Assembly: GCA_025774425.1 (NCBI GenBank)
Contig: JALGWA010000060.1
Location: 1 to 6,983 of the forward strand
DNA length: 6,983 nucleotides
Direction: 5' to 3'
From: a bacterium
GTDB lineage: Bacteria > Arandabacterota > Arandabacteria > Arandabacterales > JALGWA01
Of this stretch, positions 1 through 6,983 are shown one piece after another. The translations under genes were made by a program, and so were the position numbers. A model generated the notes under the pieces. That model was not told where the DNA came from. It saw nothing but the letters and a program-made list of their open reading frames with translations, and made no database searches. Numbering within the stretch: position 1 is the first letter of the stretch; each line of letters begins with the position of its first letter.

Positions 1-697
1 CGCCGAAGTCGAAGTCCCGTTCGAGACCGCAGCCAAGGGCGGAACCGCGGTCATCGGCGTCACCAAGAACGAGACCTGCGACCGCTGCTCCGGAAGCGGC
101 GCCGAGCCCGGCTCCACCGTGTCCAAGTGCCCGCGCTGCGGCGGCACAGGCATGATCTCGCAGTCACAAGGCGGCTTCGCGGTGAGCCGCCCTTGTCCCC
201 GGTGCTACGGCCGGGGAGAGGTCGTCGCCCAACCCTGCGCCAAGTGCGCCGGCACCGGCCAGGTCCAGCGCACGCGCAGGCTCTCGGTCAAGATACCCGC
301 CGGCACGGAGGACGGCGGCAAGATCCGCCTGAGGGGGCAGGGTGAGCCCGGAATCGCCGGCGGGCCGCCCGGAGACCTCATCATCACCGTGAGGGTGCGC
401 GGGCACAGGTTCTTCAAGCGCAAGGGCCTCGACGTCTACTGCGATGTCAAGATCAACCTCTCGCAGGCCGTCCTCGGCGCCAGAATCAAGCTGCGGACCC
501 TGAACGGCAGGCACGCCATTCTCAAGATCCCCCCCGGCACGCAGCCGGGCACGACCTTCAAGCTCAAGGGCATGGGTATAGAGAGGGACGGCAGGCGGGG
601 TGACCAGTATGTCACCGTCAACGTCGCCGTCCCCACCGACCTCACGCCGGAAGAGAAGAAACTCTTCGAGCGCTTCCAGGAAAGCAGAAAGAAGTAG
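1..697 (+). CDS. dnaJ: Chaperone protein DnaJ, C-terminal part (5' end outside window)
   Basis: Hsp40 co-chaperone that delivers unfolded clients to DnaK and stimulates its ATPase in the cytoplasm. The open frame enters from the left edge (first full codon at base 2) and gives 231 residues to a TAG stop. It shows the four zinc-finger repeats of type I DnaJ, CxxCxGxG: CDRCSGSG, CPRCGGTG, CPRCYGRG and CAKCAGTG, at visible residues 26-33, 43-50, 65-72 and 79-86. The two beta-sandwich client-binding domains follow, with RVRGHRFFKRKGLDVYCDV and the C-terminal VPTDLTPEEKKLFERF. The stretch before the first finger (VEVPFETAAKGGTAVIGV) resembles the class with a strand-rich insertion there, as in actinobacterial DnaJ1. 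The J domain and Gly/Phe linker, roughly 130-140 residues, must lie upstream. The GTG at 119 is inside the finger domain and is not a start. The gene converges on the DUF4412 gene with only 8 bases between stops. Confidence 0.95.
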   Translation, partial: AEVEVPFETAAKGGTAVIGVTKNETCDRCSGSGAEPGSTVSKCPRCGGTGMISQSQGGFAVSRPCPRCYGRGEVVAQPCAKCAGTGQVQRTRRLSVKIPAGTEDGGKIRLRGQGEPGIAGGPPGDLIITVRVRGHRFFKRKGLDVYCDVKINLSQAVLGARIKLRTLNGRHAILKIPPGTQPGTTFKLKGMGIERDGRRGDQYVTVNVAVPTDLTPEEKKLFERFQESRKK

Positions 698-714
698 CCG
701 CCGCTCTATTTCTT
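689..714. repeat. Inverted repeat spanning both convergent stop codons
   Basis: AAGAAGTAG (689-697) and CTATTTCTT (706-714) form a 9-bp dyad with one G-T pair and an 8-base loop (698-705). It arises because both convergent genes end Lys-Lys-TAG. It could fold in either transcript, but the stem has only three G-C pairs and no run of T follows, so a terminator role is unproven. No better terminator is visible between the two genes. Confidence 0.35.
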
Positions 715-1611
715 CGGCATGCCGTGCGGGCCCTTCCAGCCGGCCTTGACCTTGGTGAAGCCCTTCGGGATTTCGAAGAGCGCGTCGTCCAGCGACGTCT
801 TCTCCACCGAGATGACTTCACGCCTGATCTCCATGAAGTGGCCGCCGCCCTCTTCTTCCTCCCCCTCGACTTCCTTGCCCATGCCCTTCATGTACTGCTT
901 CATCATCTTCATGGCGTTCTTCATCTCTTCGGCCTGCTCTTCGTCCCCCGCCTCGGCGCTGTCCAGAGTCATCTCCATCCCGAGGGGCACGCCGTCCAGG
1001 TCCTCCAGCTTCTCCCACAGGGCTTTCATGCCGGCTCCGAACCCACCCGTATCCGGGGCGCCCATGCGACCCATCATGCTCTCCCAGAAAGCCGAGAGCT
1101 CCTTCAGCTCCCCCTTCTTCTCGGCCACCCAGAACAGGGCGCGCCCGCTCATCGTCATCGGCCTGCCCTGTGCGTCGACCTCGAAGTCGCTCTCGAGGAG
1201 AACTCCTTCGCACTCGTAGCCCGCGATCTTCTTCTTCTCGCCGGTCCTGGTCAGCCTGATGTCCGCGACCTCCAGTCCGCCGGCGCTGTCCCCCACGGCT
1301 GCTATGTCCTCGAATGCGGTCTCAGTGTAGGTGCTGTCGTCCGCATCGAGGCTCCAGATCACACCCTTGTCGAGCCGGACTATGGAGATCCCTCCGAGGC
1401 CTCCCTCGGGCATCATGCCCTGCATCATTCCCTCGGCCTTCATCTCCGACTCCGTCCGGATCCTGTCGCCCTTGAGGTAGGCCGTCTCGACGCCTCCGGC
1501 CTTCCACATGCCCATCGCGCCCGCGCTCGAGACCTTCTCCTTGATCACGAGATCCGCCAGCGCCACGGCGGGCACGAGCAGAAGCAGCAAGGCGATCGTC
1601 GCTTTTCTCAT
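706..1611 (-). CDS. Secreted/periplasmic DUF4412-like methionine-rich protein
   Basis: Protein of 301 residues, function unknown. It begins with a clear Sec signal peptide (MRK, then a run of Ala/Leu/Val, then AVALA) with likely cleavage after Ala19, so the mature protein is exported. There is no lipobox cysteine. The mature part has alternating beta-type segments such as the GEKKKIAGYECEGVLLE region, typical of DUF4412-like proteins, and ends with an FEIPKGFTKVK-type strand that is also common there. About 23 of 282 mature residues are methionine, clustered in GMMQGMMPEGG, ESMMGRMG and EEMKNAMKMMKQYMKGMGKE; the last cluster runs into a glutamate-rich stretch. One cysteine is present. The start at 1611 is chosen because it gives the signal peptide and has an AAAGGGGG ribosome site 6 bases upstream; the ATG at 1668 would add 19 charged residues before it. 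It lies 49 bases downstream of gyrB on the same strand with no clear promoter, so read-through is likely. The family call comes from memory of the sequence pattern and is moderate. Confidence 0.7.
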   Translation of the reverse strand: MRKATIALLLLLVPAVALADLVIKEKVSSAGAMGMWKAGGVETAYLKGDRIRTESEMKAEGMMQGMMPEGGLGGISIVRLDKGVIWSLDADDSTYTETAFEDIAAVGDSAGGLEVADIRLTRTGEKKKIAGYECEGVLLESDFEVDAQGRPMTMSGRALFWVAEKKGELKELSAFWESMMGRMGAPDTGGFGAGMKALWEKLEDLDGVPLGMEMTLDSAEAGDEEQAEEMKNAMKMMKQYMKGMGKEVEGEEEEGGGHFMEIRREVISVEKTSLDDALFEIPKGFTKVKAGWKGPHGMPKK

Positions 1612-1617
1612 ACCATA

Positions 1618-1625
1618 CCCCCTTT
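1618..1625 (-). promoter_or_regulatory. Ribosome binding site deciding the start of the exported protein
   Basis: AAAGGGGG on the minus strand, 6 bases before the ATG at 1611. It supports that start, which also places the signal peptide at the true N-terminus, over the upstream in-frame ATG at 1668, which lies inside the end of gyrB. Confidence 0.65.
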
Positions 1626-1660
1626 GTGTCCCTCGCGTCGAACCACGCCCACCGCGGTCC

Positions 1661-3930
<2,270 letters not shown>

Positions 3931-3944
<14 letters not shown>

Positions 3945-5052
3945 CGTAGGTAACTCCCCCGTCCTCGACATGTATTCTATGCACCTTCTCATCCCCGAGA
4001 GGGCTCCGCCTCGACGAGGTCAATACTATCTGATCGAAGCCGGATATTAAAGAGATAAGAGCCCCCGCGCGGGCGTCGTCGAGCTCGGCGAAGACGTCGT
4101 CGAGCAGCACTATGGGCGCCTTGCCCAGCTTCTCCTCGATCGCGCCGGCCTCGGCGCACCTCAGCGCGAGAACGGCGGTCCGCTGCTCCCCCTCGGAACC
4201 GAACTGGCGGAGATCGTACCCGTCGGCGAGGAATCTGAAATCGTCCACATGCGGCCCCACCAGCGTGAAGCCGCGCGCCCTCTCGTTCTCCCGGCTCCTC
4301 TCGAGACCAGCGAGGAGCGCGGCCGCGAGTCCATCGACATCCGGCCCCGCGCCCGCCCCGGCAACGTCGACCCCGTAACCCCGGGGCTCGTAGACCAGCG
4401 AGGTCGCCGCCGCCCTCCCGCTTATCACGCCGAAATGCGCCTCGACACGCGGCGAGAGGAACTCGAGAAAGGCCATGCGGGCGGCGACCACCCTGGCGCC
4501 CGCCTCGACCAGGGCGGCGTCCCAGACGGCCGTGTCCGTCCTGTCGCCGTCCCTCGCCTGCCTGAGGAGCGCGTTCCGCTGTGTGAGCGCCCTGAGGTAG
4601 TGCTGCAGCGAGGCCAGGTAGTCGCGGCTGCTCTGGGAGATCGCGATGTCGAGGAATCGTCGCCTCCCGCGGGGCCCCCCCTTCACCAGATCTATGTCTT
4701 CCGGAGACGTGACCACCACGGCGGCGAGGCCGATCAGGTCCGAAGCCCTGGCATCCTTGCCGTTCACACGTATGCGCTTGGCGTCCGCAGCGTAGGTGAC
4801 CTCTATCGTCGTCCTGACGCCGATGTGGTCGAAGACGCCCTCGACCCTGTAGTAGTCCTCCCCGAACCTGACGAGGTTGGCGTCGCAGCGCTCGCGGTGC
4901 GACCGCCCGACTCCGAGGAGATGCAGGGCTTCCAGGATGCTGGTCTTGCCCGCGGCGTTGGCCCCGAGGATCACGTTCCGCCGCTCGCCGAATTCGACCG
5001 TCAGTCTGCTGAAGTTCCTGAAGTTGGCGAGGTTGAGCGCCCGGATCCGCAA
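3931..5052 (-). CDS. recF: DNA replication and repair protein RecF
   Basis: SMC/ABC-like ATPase of the RecFOR pathway, which directs RecA loading at single-strand gaps and stalled forks. With a TTG start at 5052 the product is 373 residues, within the usual 360-375, and begins LRIRALNLANFRNF, the normal RecF N-terminus. Walker A is GANAAGKTSILEAL (residues 30-43, Lys36). A VVVTSPEDIDLVKGGP segment and an RRRFLDIAISQ segment follow, both typical of RecF. The ABC signature is SEGEQRT, starting at residue 286, and Walker B is IVLLDDVFAELD (Asp318/Asp319). An in-frame ATG at 5109 would give 392 residues, overlap dnaN by 40 nt and add 19 residues with no counterpart in the family. The TTG lies 17 nt after the dnaN stop, behind a GGGG/GAGG purine stretch. 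The 3' end overlaps dciA by 14 nt. Identity is firm; the start is moderately sure. Confidence 0.94.
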
Positions 5053-5069
5053 GGCCTCGAGCCCCGCGC

Positions 5070-6185
5070 TTATGCCTGGTCGGCGAGCCTGAGCGGCATC
5101 ACCAGGCATATGTATGTCTCGCCCTCGGGCTCCTCGGCCGGCTTGATGATGGCTGCGCCGACGGGGCTTCCGAGCTCGAACCTGACGGCGTCGCTCTCGG
5201 TCGTCTTCAGCACGTCCATGATGTAACTCGCGTTGAACCCGACCACCATATCCTCGCCCTCGTACGCCGCCTGGAGCTCTTCCTCGGCTTCCCCGAGGTC
5301 CGGAGTGCTCGCCGTCAGACGGACGCCGTCCTTGCCGAGATGCATCTTCACCTTGTGCGTCTTGGAGTCGGCCAGCAGCGACACCCGCCGCGCCGCGGCC
5401 GCGAGATCCGACCTGTCGATCGTCATGACATTGGGGTTGTCCGTCGGGATGACCTGCCTGTAGTTGGGGAAGGTGCCCTCGATTCGCCTCGCATACACCA
5501 CCGTATCGCCGACGAAGAAACCGACGAAGGCCTTGTCGATGGCGACTTCCACCTCATCGCCCGCCGCCACGAGCCGCTGTATCTGCGCAAGCGCCTTGGG
5601 AGGCACTATCACGGCCACGTCTTCGGACACGCCGAAATCCCCGGCGACCGCCATCCGCGCCAGCCTGTGCCCGTCGGTGCCCACCATCGCCGTCTCGGCG
5701 GATCCGAGTTCCCACAGCACGCCGCTCAGTACCGGCCTCGTGTCGTCCCTCGCCACGGAGTAGACGCTCCGCCTTATCATCTTCTCGAGGAGGCCCCCGG
5801 AGATCTTGATCTTCTTTTCCTTGGAAAGATCAGCGATCTTCGGGAACTGCTCCTTCTCCATACCCATCATCCTGAACGTCGACCGCGAACACTTGATGCT
5901 GATCTTCTCACCGTCGACCTTGATGTCGACATCCTCGTCCGGCAGTTCCCGCACTATCTCCTGGAGCCGCTTGGCCGCGACGGTGATTGCGCCCTGCTTC
6001 CCGACTTCGCAGGCAACCGAGCTGATGATCGATATGTCCAGATCGGTGGCCGAGATCCTCAGCTTGTCGCCATCGGTTTCGAGGAGGAGATTCGAGAGAA
6101 CCGGAATCGCCGAGCTTGTGGGAACCACTCCGGTCACGAGGCTGAGAACTCCGGACAGATCCTCTTGCTTGATTCTGATATTCAT
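5070..6185 (-). CDS. dnaN: DNA polymerase III beta subunit (sliding clamp)
   Basis: Ring-shaped homodimeric processivity clamp that tethers DNA polymerase III and many repair proteins to DNA. The 371-residue product (E. coli 366) has the three-domain clamp pattern: MNIRIKQEDL at the start, DDTRPVLSGVLWEL (147-160), GTDGHRLA (169-176), GTFPNYRQVIP (237-247), GFNASYIMDVL (316-326) and the C-terminal YICLVMPLRL (358-367). Most clamps end at the MPxRL motif; this one adds four residues, ADQA. The frame stays open upstream to 6290, but that extension is low in family signal and begins upstream of the promoter at 6214-6242, so it is not translated from that promoter. The ATG at 6185 has a G-rich site 4 bases away. 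An ATG at 6197 (MGGK-) is a second choice, but its leader would be only about 10 bases. It heads the dnaN-recF-dciA-gyrB cluster. Confidence 0.96.
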   Translation of the reverse strand: MNIRIKQEDLSGVLSLVTGVVPTSSAIPVLSNLLLETDGDKLRISATDLDISIISSVACEVGKQGAITVAAKRLQEIVRELPDEDVDIKVDGEKISIKCSRSTFRMMGMEKEQFPKIADLSKEKKIKISGGLLEKMIRRSVYSVARDDTRPVLSGVLWELGSAETAMVGTDGHRLARMAVAGDFGVSEDVAVIVPPKALAQIQRLVAAGDEVEVAIDKAFVGFFVGDTVVYARRIEGTFPNYRQVIPTDNPNVMTIDRSDLAAAARRVSLLADSKTHKVKMHLGKDGVRLTASTPDLGEAEEELQAAYEGEDMVVGFNASYIMDVLKTTESDAVRFELGSPVGAAIIKPAEEPEGETYICLVMPLRLADQA

Positions 6186-6213
6186 CTTGCCCCCCATCGC
6201 TTTTCCCCGGAAG

Positions 6214-6242
6214 AGTCTATGGCACCGGCGGGGCGGTGTCAA
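6214..6242 (-). promoter_or_regulatory. Sigma70-type promoter of the dnaN operon
   Basis: On the minus strand, TTGACA (6237-6242, perfect -35) is followed after exactly 17 bases by TAGACT (6214-6219, 4 of 6 matches to TATAAT). Transcription would begin near 6207, giving a leader of about 22 bases to the dnaN ATG at 6185. The 17-base spacer carries an imperfect dyad (6221-6227 against 6234-6240, one mismatch), which might be an operator or only GC-rich chance. Confidence 0.7.
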
Positions 6243-6270
6243 AGAGTTTGTGGGGCGGGGAGCCCGGGCG

Positions 6271-6315
6271 TGTCTTTCTTCTATATTCATTGAGCTTCAG
6301 TAGTAATAGTAGTAG
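6271..6315. other. AT-rich putative DNA unwinding element
   Basis: 31 of 45 bases are A or T, in clear contrast to the GC-rich flanks on both sides. It includes the trinucleotide run and lies on the dnaN side of the DnaA boxes, the place where strand opening occurs in the B. subtilis-type origin. Assignment as the melting site is inference. Confidence 0.6.
6298..6315 (+). repeat. DnaA-trio-like trinucleotide run
   Basis: Plus-strand triplets CAG, TAG, TAA, TAG, TAG, TAG: five TAG/TAA units plus a CAG, in phase. Read 3' to 5' they are GAT/AAT repeats, the DnaA-trio pattern that DnaA binds as single-stranded DNA during origin opening. They follow a GC-rich spacer (6316-6327) from the box at 6328-6336, in the order described for the basal unwinding system. 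Confidence 0.68.
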
Positions 6316-6327
6316 GGGCGGTGGAAT

Positions 6328-6336
6328 TGTGGATCA
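6328..6336 (-). promoter_or_regulatory. DnaA box next to the trio run
   Basis: Minus strand TGATCCACA, one mismatch from TTATCCACA. Its orientation points towards the GC spacer and trinucleotide run, as expected for the box that nucleates DnaA onto the trios. Confidence 0.6.
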
Positions 6337-6365
6337 AGGTTGGCCGCGCTCGCCGATGCTTGCAC

Positions 6366-6374
6366 TTGTTGACA
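6366..6374 (+). promoter_or_regulatory. Weak DnaA-box-like site
   Basis: TTGTTGACA differs from TTGTCCACA at two positions, one of them the usually variable fifth base. It overlaps the left arm of the GTTGACA/TGTCAAC inverted repeat, so either reading is possible. Low confidence as a DnaA site. Confidence 0.3.
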
Positions 6375-6408
6375 TGACCGACCGGCGGTGGAGAGCTGGC
6401 CTGTCAAC
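6368..6408. repeat. Spaced inverted repeat GTTGACA / TGTCAAC
   Basis: Perfect 7-base arms at 6368-6374 and 6402-6408 separated by 27 bases, inside the origin between two groups of DnaA boxes. The arms contain TTGACA in divergent orientation, but no AT-rich -10 follows at the right distance on the minus strand. Could be a binding site for a dimeric regulator, or chance. Confidence 0.3.
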
Positions 6409-6423
6409 CCGGCGTTGAGGAGC

Positions 6424-6432
6424 TGTGGACAA
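6424..6432 (-). promoter_or_regulatory. DnaA box, left member of inverted pair
   Basis: TGTGGACAA on the plus strand, i.e. TTGTCCACA on the minus strand, the form common in GC-rich genomes such as Actinobacteria. Forms with 6441-6449 a 10-base perfect inverted repeat (6423-6432 and 6441-6450) with an 8-base spacer. Confidence 0.78.
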
Positions 6433-6440
6433 GTGCCGGT

Positions 6441-6449
6441 TTGTCCACA
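6441..6449 (+). promoter_or_regulatory. DnaA box, right member of inverted pair
   Basis: TTGTCCACA on the plus strand, identical to the facing box at 6424-6432. Two exact, head-to-head copies 8 bases apart in a dnaA-dnaN spacer are unlikely by chance. Confidence 0.78.
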
Positions 6450-6458
6450 GGGGTCGCG

Positions 6459-6482
6459 GGCGGGCCGCGTCCCGGCGGGCCG
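6459..6482 (+). repeat. Short GC-rich direct repeat
   Basis: GGCGGGCCG occurs at 6459-6467 and 6474-6482, a 15-base period, in the GC-rich part of the origin between the paired boxes and the dnaA-proximal box. May be chance given base composition. Confidence 0.3.
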
Positions 6483-6492
6483 TTTCAAGACG

Positions 6493-6501
6493 ATGTCCAC
6501 A
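6493..6501 (+). promoter_or_regulatory. dnaA-proximal DnaA box
   Basis: ATGTCCACA, one mismatch from the TTGTCCACA form of the paired boxes, 22 bases from the end of dnaA. Together with the pair it makes three close matches within about 80 bases. Confidence 0.5.
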
Positions 6502-6523
6502 TGCTCTCCACGCGCCGGGCAGG

Positions 6524-6983
6524 TCAGGACGACCGCTTTATGTCCTCCGCGAAGCGGTCCAGCAAGGCCTTGAACTGCGGGTCGGTCTTGACCTTCTCGC
6601 CTATCTTGTCGCAGGCGTGGATGACGGTGGTGTTGTCGCGCTTGCCGAACTTGGCGCCGATGTCGGACAGCGACAAGTCCGTGAGCATCCGCGACAGGTA
6701 CATGGCGATCTGGCGGGCGAATGCGATGGTCGAGGTGCGCTTGCGGCCGACGAGGCTCTCGGCGCTCAGATTGTAGTGGTCGGCGACGACGCGCTTTATG
6801 TCGTCGATCGATACGGGCTTGGCGCGCGTGTCGAAGATGTCCTTGAGGATGTCGGGGACCATGTCCGGTGTGACTTCCCTGCCCGTGAAGGACGAGTACG
6901 CGACCAGGCGCATCAGCGATCCCTCGAGCTCGCGTATGTTGGTCTTGATCTTGTCGGCGATGGTGTGCAGCACTTCGTCGCTC
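6524..6983 (-). CDS. dnaA: Chromosomal replication initiator DnaA, C-terminal part (5' end outside window)
   Basis: AAA+ initiator that binds DnaA boxes and opens oriC. The frame runs in from the right edge (last full codon at 6980-6982) and gives 152 residues to a TGA stop. It starts SDEVLHTIADKIKTNIRELEGSLMRL, the end of domain III with the sensor-2 arginine (visible residue 17). Domain IV follows, with helix-turn-helix ADHYNLSAESLVGRKRTSTIAFARQIAMYL and the signature IGAKFGKRDNTTVIHACDKI (108-127). The signature has Asn117 where most DnaA proteins have His (RDHTTV). The GTG at 6971-6973 is an internal valine, not the start. The boxes it should bind lie directly downstream. Confidence 0.97.
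   Translation of the reverse strand, partial: SDEVLHTIADKIKTNIRELEGSLMRLVAYSSFTGREVTPDMVPDILKDIFDTRAKPVSIDDIKRVVADHYNLSAESLVGRKRTSTIAFARQIAMYLSRMLTDLSLSDIGAKFGKRDNTTVIHACDKIGEKVKTDPQFKALLDRFAEDIKRSS

Larger units (their letters stand above)
6186..6523. other. oriC: Putative chromosomal replication origin (oriC) between dnaA and dnaN
   Basis: A 338-base non-coding stretch between dnaA and dnaN, the classical oriC position. From dnaA towards dnaN it holds DnaA-box-like 9-mers (6493-6501, 6441-6449, 6424-6432, 6366-6374, 6328-6336), a GC-rich spacer, TAG/TAA trinucleotides (6298-6315), an AT-rich patch reaching 6271 and the dnaN promoter. The AT content of the patch stands out in otherwise GC-rich DNA. 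No terminator for dnaA is visible. The call rests on gene context plus motifs; strand-skew data are not available from this window. Confidence 0.85.

Noticed and set aside
715..724. 10-base palindrome CGGCATGCCG as a terminator
   Set aside because: No loop and no T run on either strand; lies within the end of the exported-protein gene.
4244..4252. DnaA-box-like CGTCCACA in recF
   Set aside because: Single near match within coding sequence, no neighbouring boxes.
4249..5226. 325-residue frame antisense to recF and the end of dnaN
   Set aside because: Shadow frame across two real genes, no domain seen.
6186..6290. 35-residue N-terminal extension of dnaN from the ATG at 6290
   Set aside because: Not conserved in clamps and it begins upstream of the predicted dnaN promoter.
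5340..6293. 317-residue frame antisense to dnaN
   Set aside because: Shadow frame; dnaN is certain on the minus strand.
6451..6490. dnaA terminator in the GC-rich stretch
   Set aside because: Repeats there are direct, not inverted, and no T run follows on the minus strand.
6297..6500. 67-residue minus-strand frame through the origin ending in five tyrosines
   Set aside because: The tyrosine run is the trinucleotide repeat read as codons; low-complexity product overlapping several DnaA boxes, no family resemblance.

Overview
This window is the chromosomal replication-origin neighbourhood of a high-GC bacterium. On the minus strand, from the right edge leftwards, it reads dnaA (3' part only), an oriC-like intergenic region, dnaN, recF, dciA (DUF721), gyrB and a secreted DUF4412-type protein. 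The 3' part of a zinc-finger DnaJ gene runs convergently on the plus strand at the left edge. The organism cannot be named from the sequence. GC-rich third positions and a DUF4412-type exported protein fit an uncultured diderm lineage, but that is a weak inference. The dnaA-dnaN-recF-dciA-gyrB order is widespread; dciA between recF and gyrB is known from Actinobacteria and others.

Region by region: 1-697 is DnaJ from just before the zinc fingers to its stop. 706-1611 encodes a methionine-rich exported protein. 1661-6185 is a tight co-directional cluster: the gyrB start overlaps the dciA end by 17 nt, the dciA start overlaps the recF end by 14 nt, and recF probably starts at a TTG 17 nt after the dnaN stop. 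A good sigma70-type promoter (TTGACA, 17 bp, TAGACT) lies just upstream of dnaN. 6186-6523 is non-coding and carries DnaA-box-like 9-mers, including a perfect inverted pair of TTGTCCACA. Next to its dnaN-proximal box it has a GC-rich spacer, a run of TAG/TAA trinucleotides and an AT-rich patch. 6524-6983 is DnaA domain IV and the end of domain III.

The genes form a replication-initiation set. DnaA melts oriC, DciA is expected to help load the DnaB helicase, DnaN is the sliding clamp, RecF acts at gaps and stalled forks, and GyrB (with GyrA, not in the window) removes positive supercoils. The most informative element is the origin itself. Its box, GC spacer, trinucleotide run and AT-rich order matches the basal unwinding system (DnaA-trio) described in Bacillus subtilis, in the same place relative to dnaA and dnaN. 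I see no mobile element, CRISPR array, RNA gene or wholly new system here.
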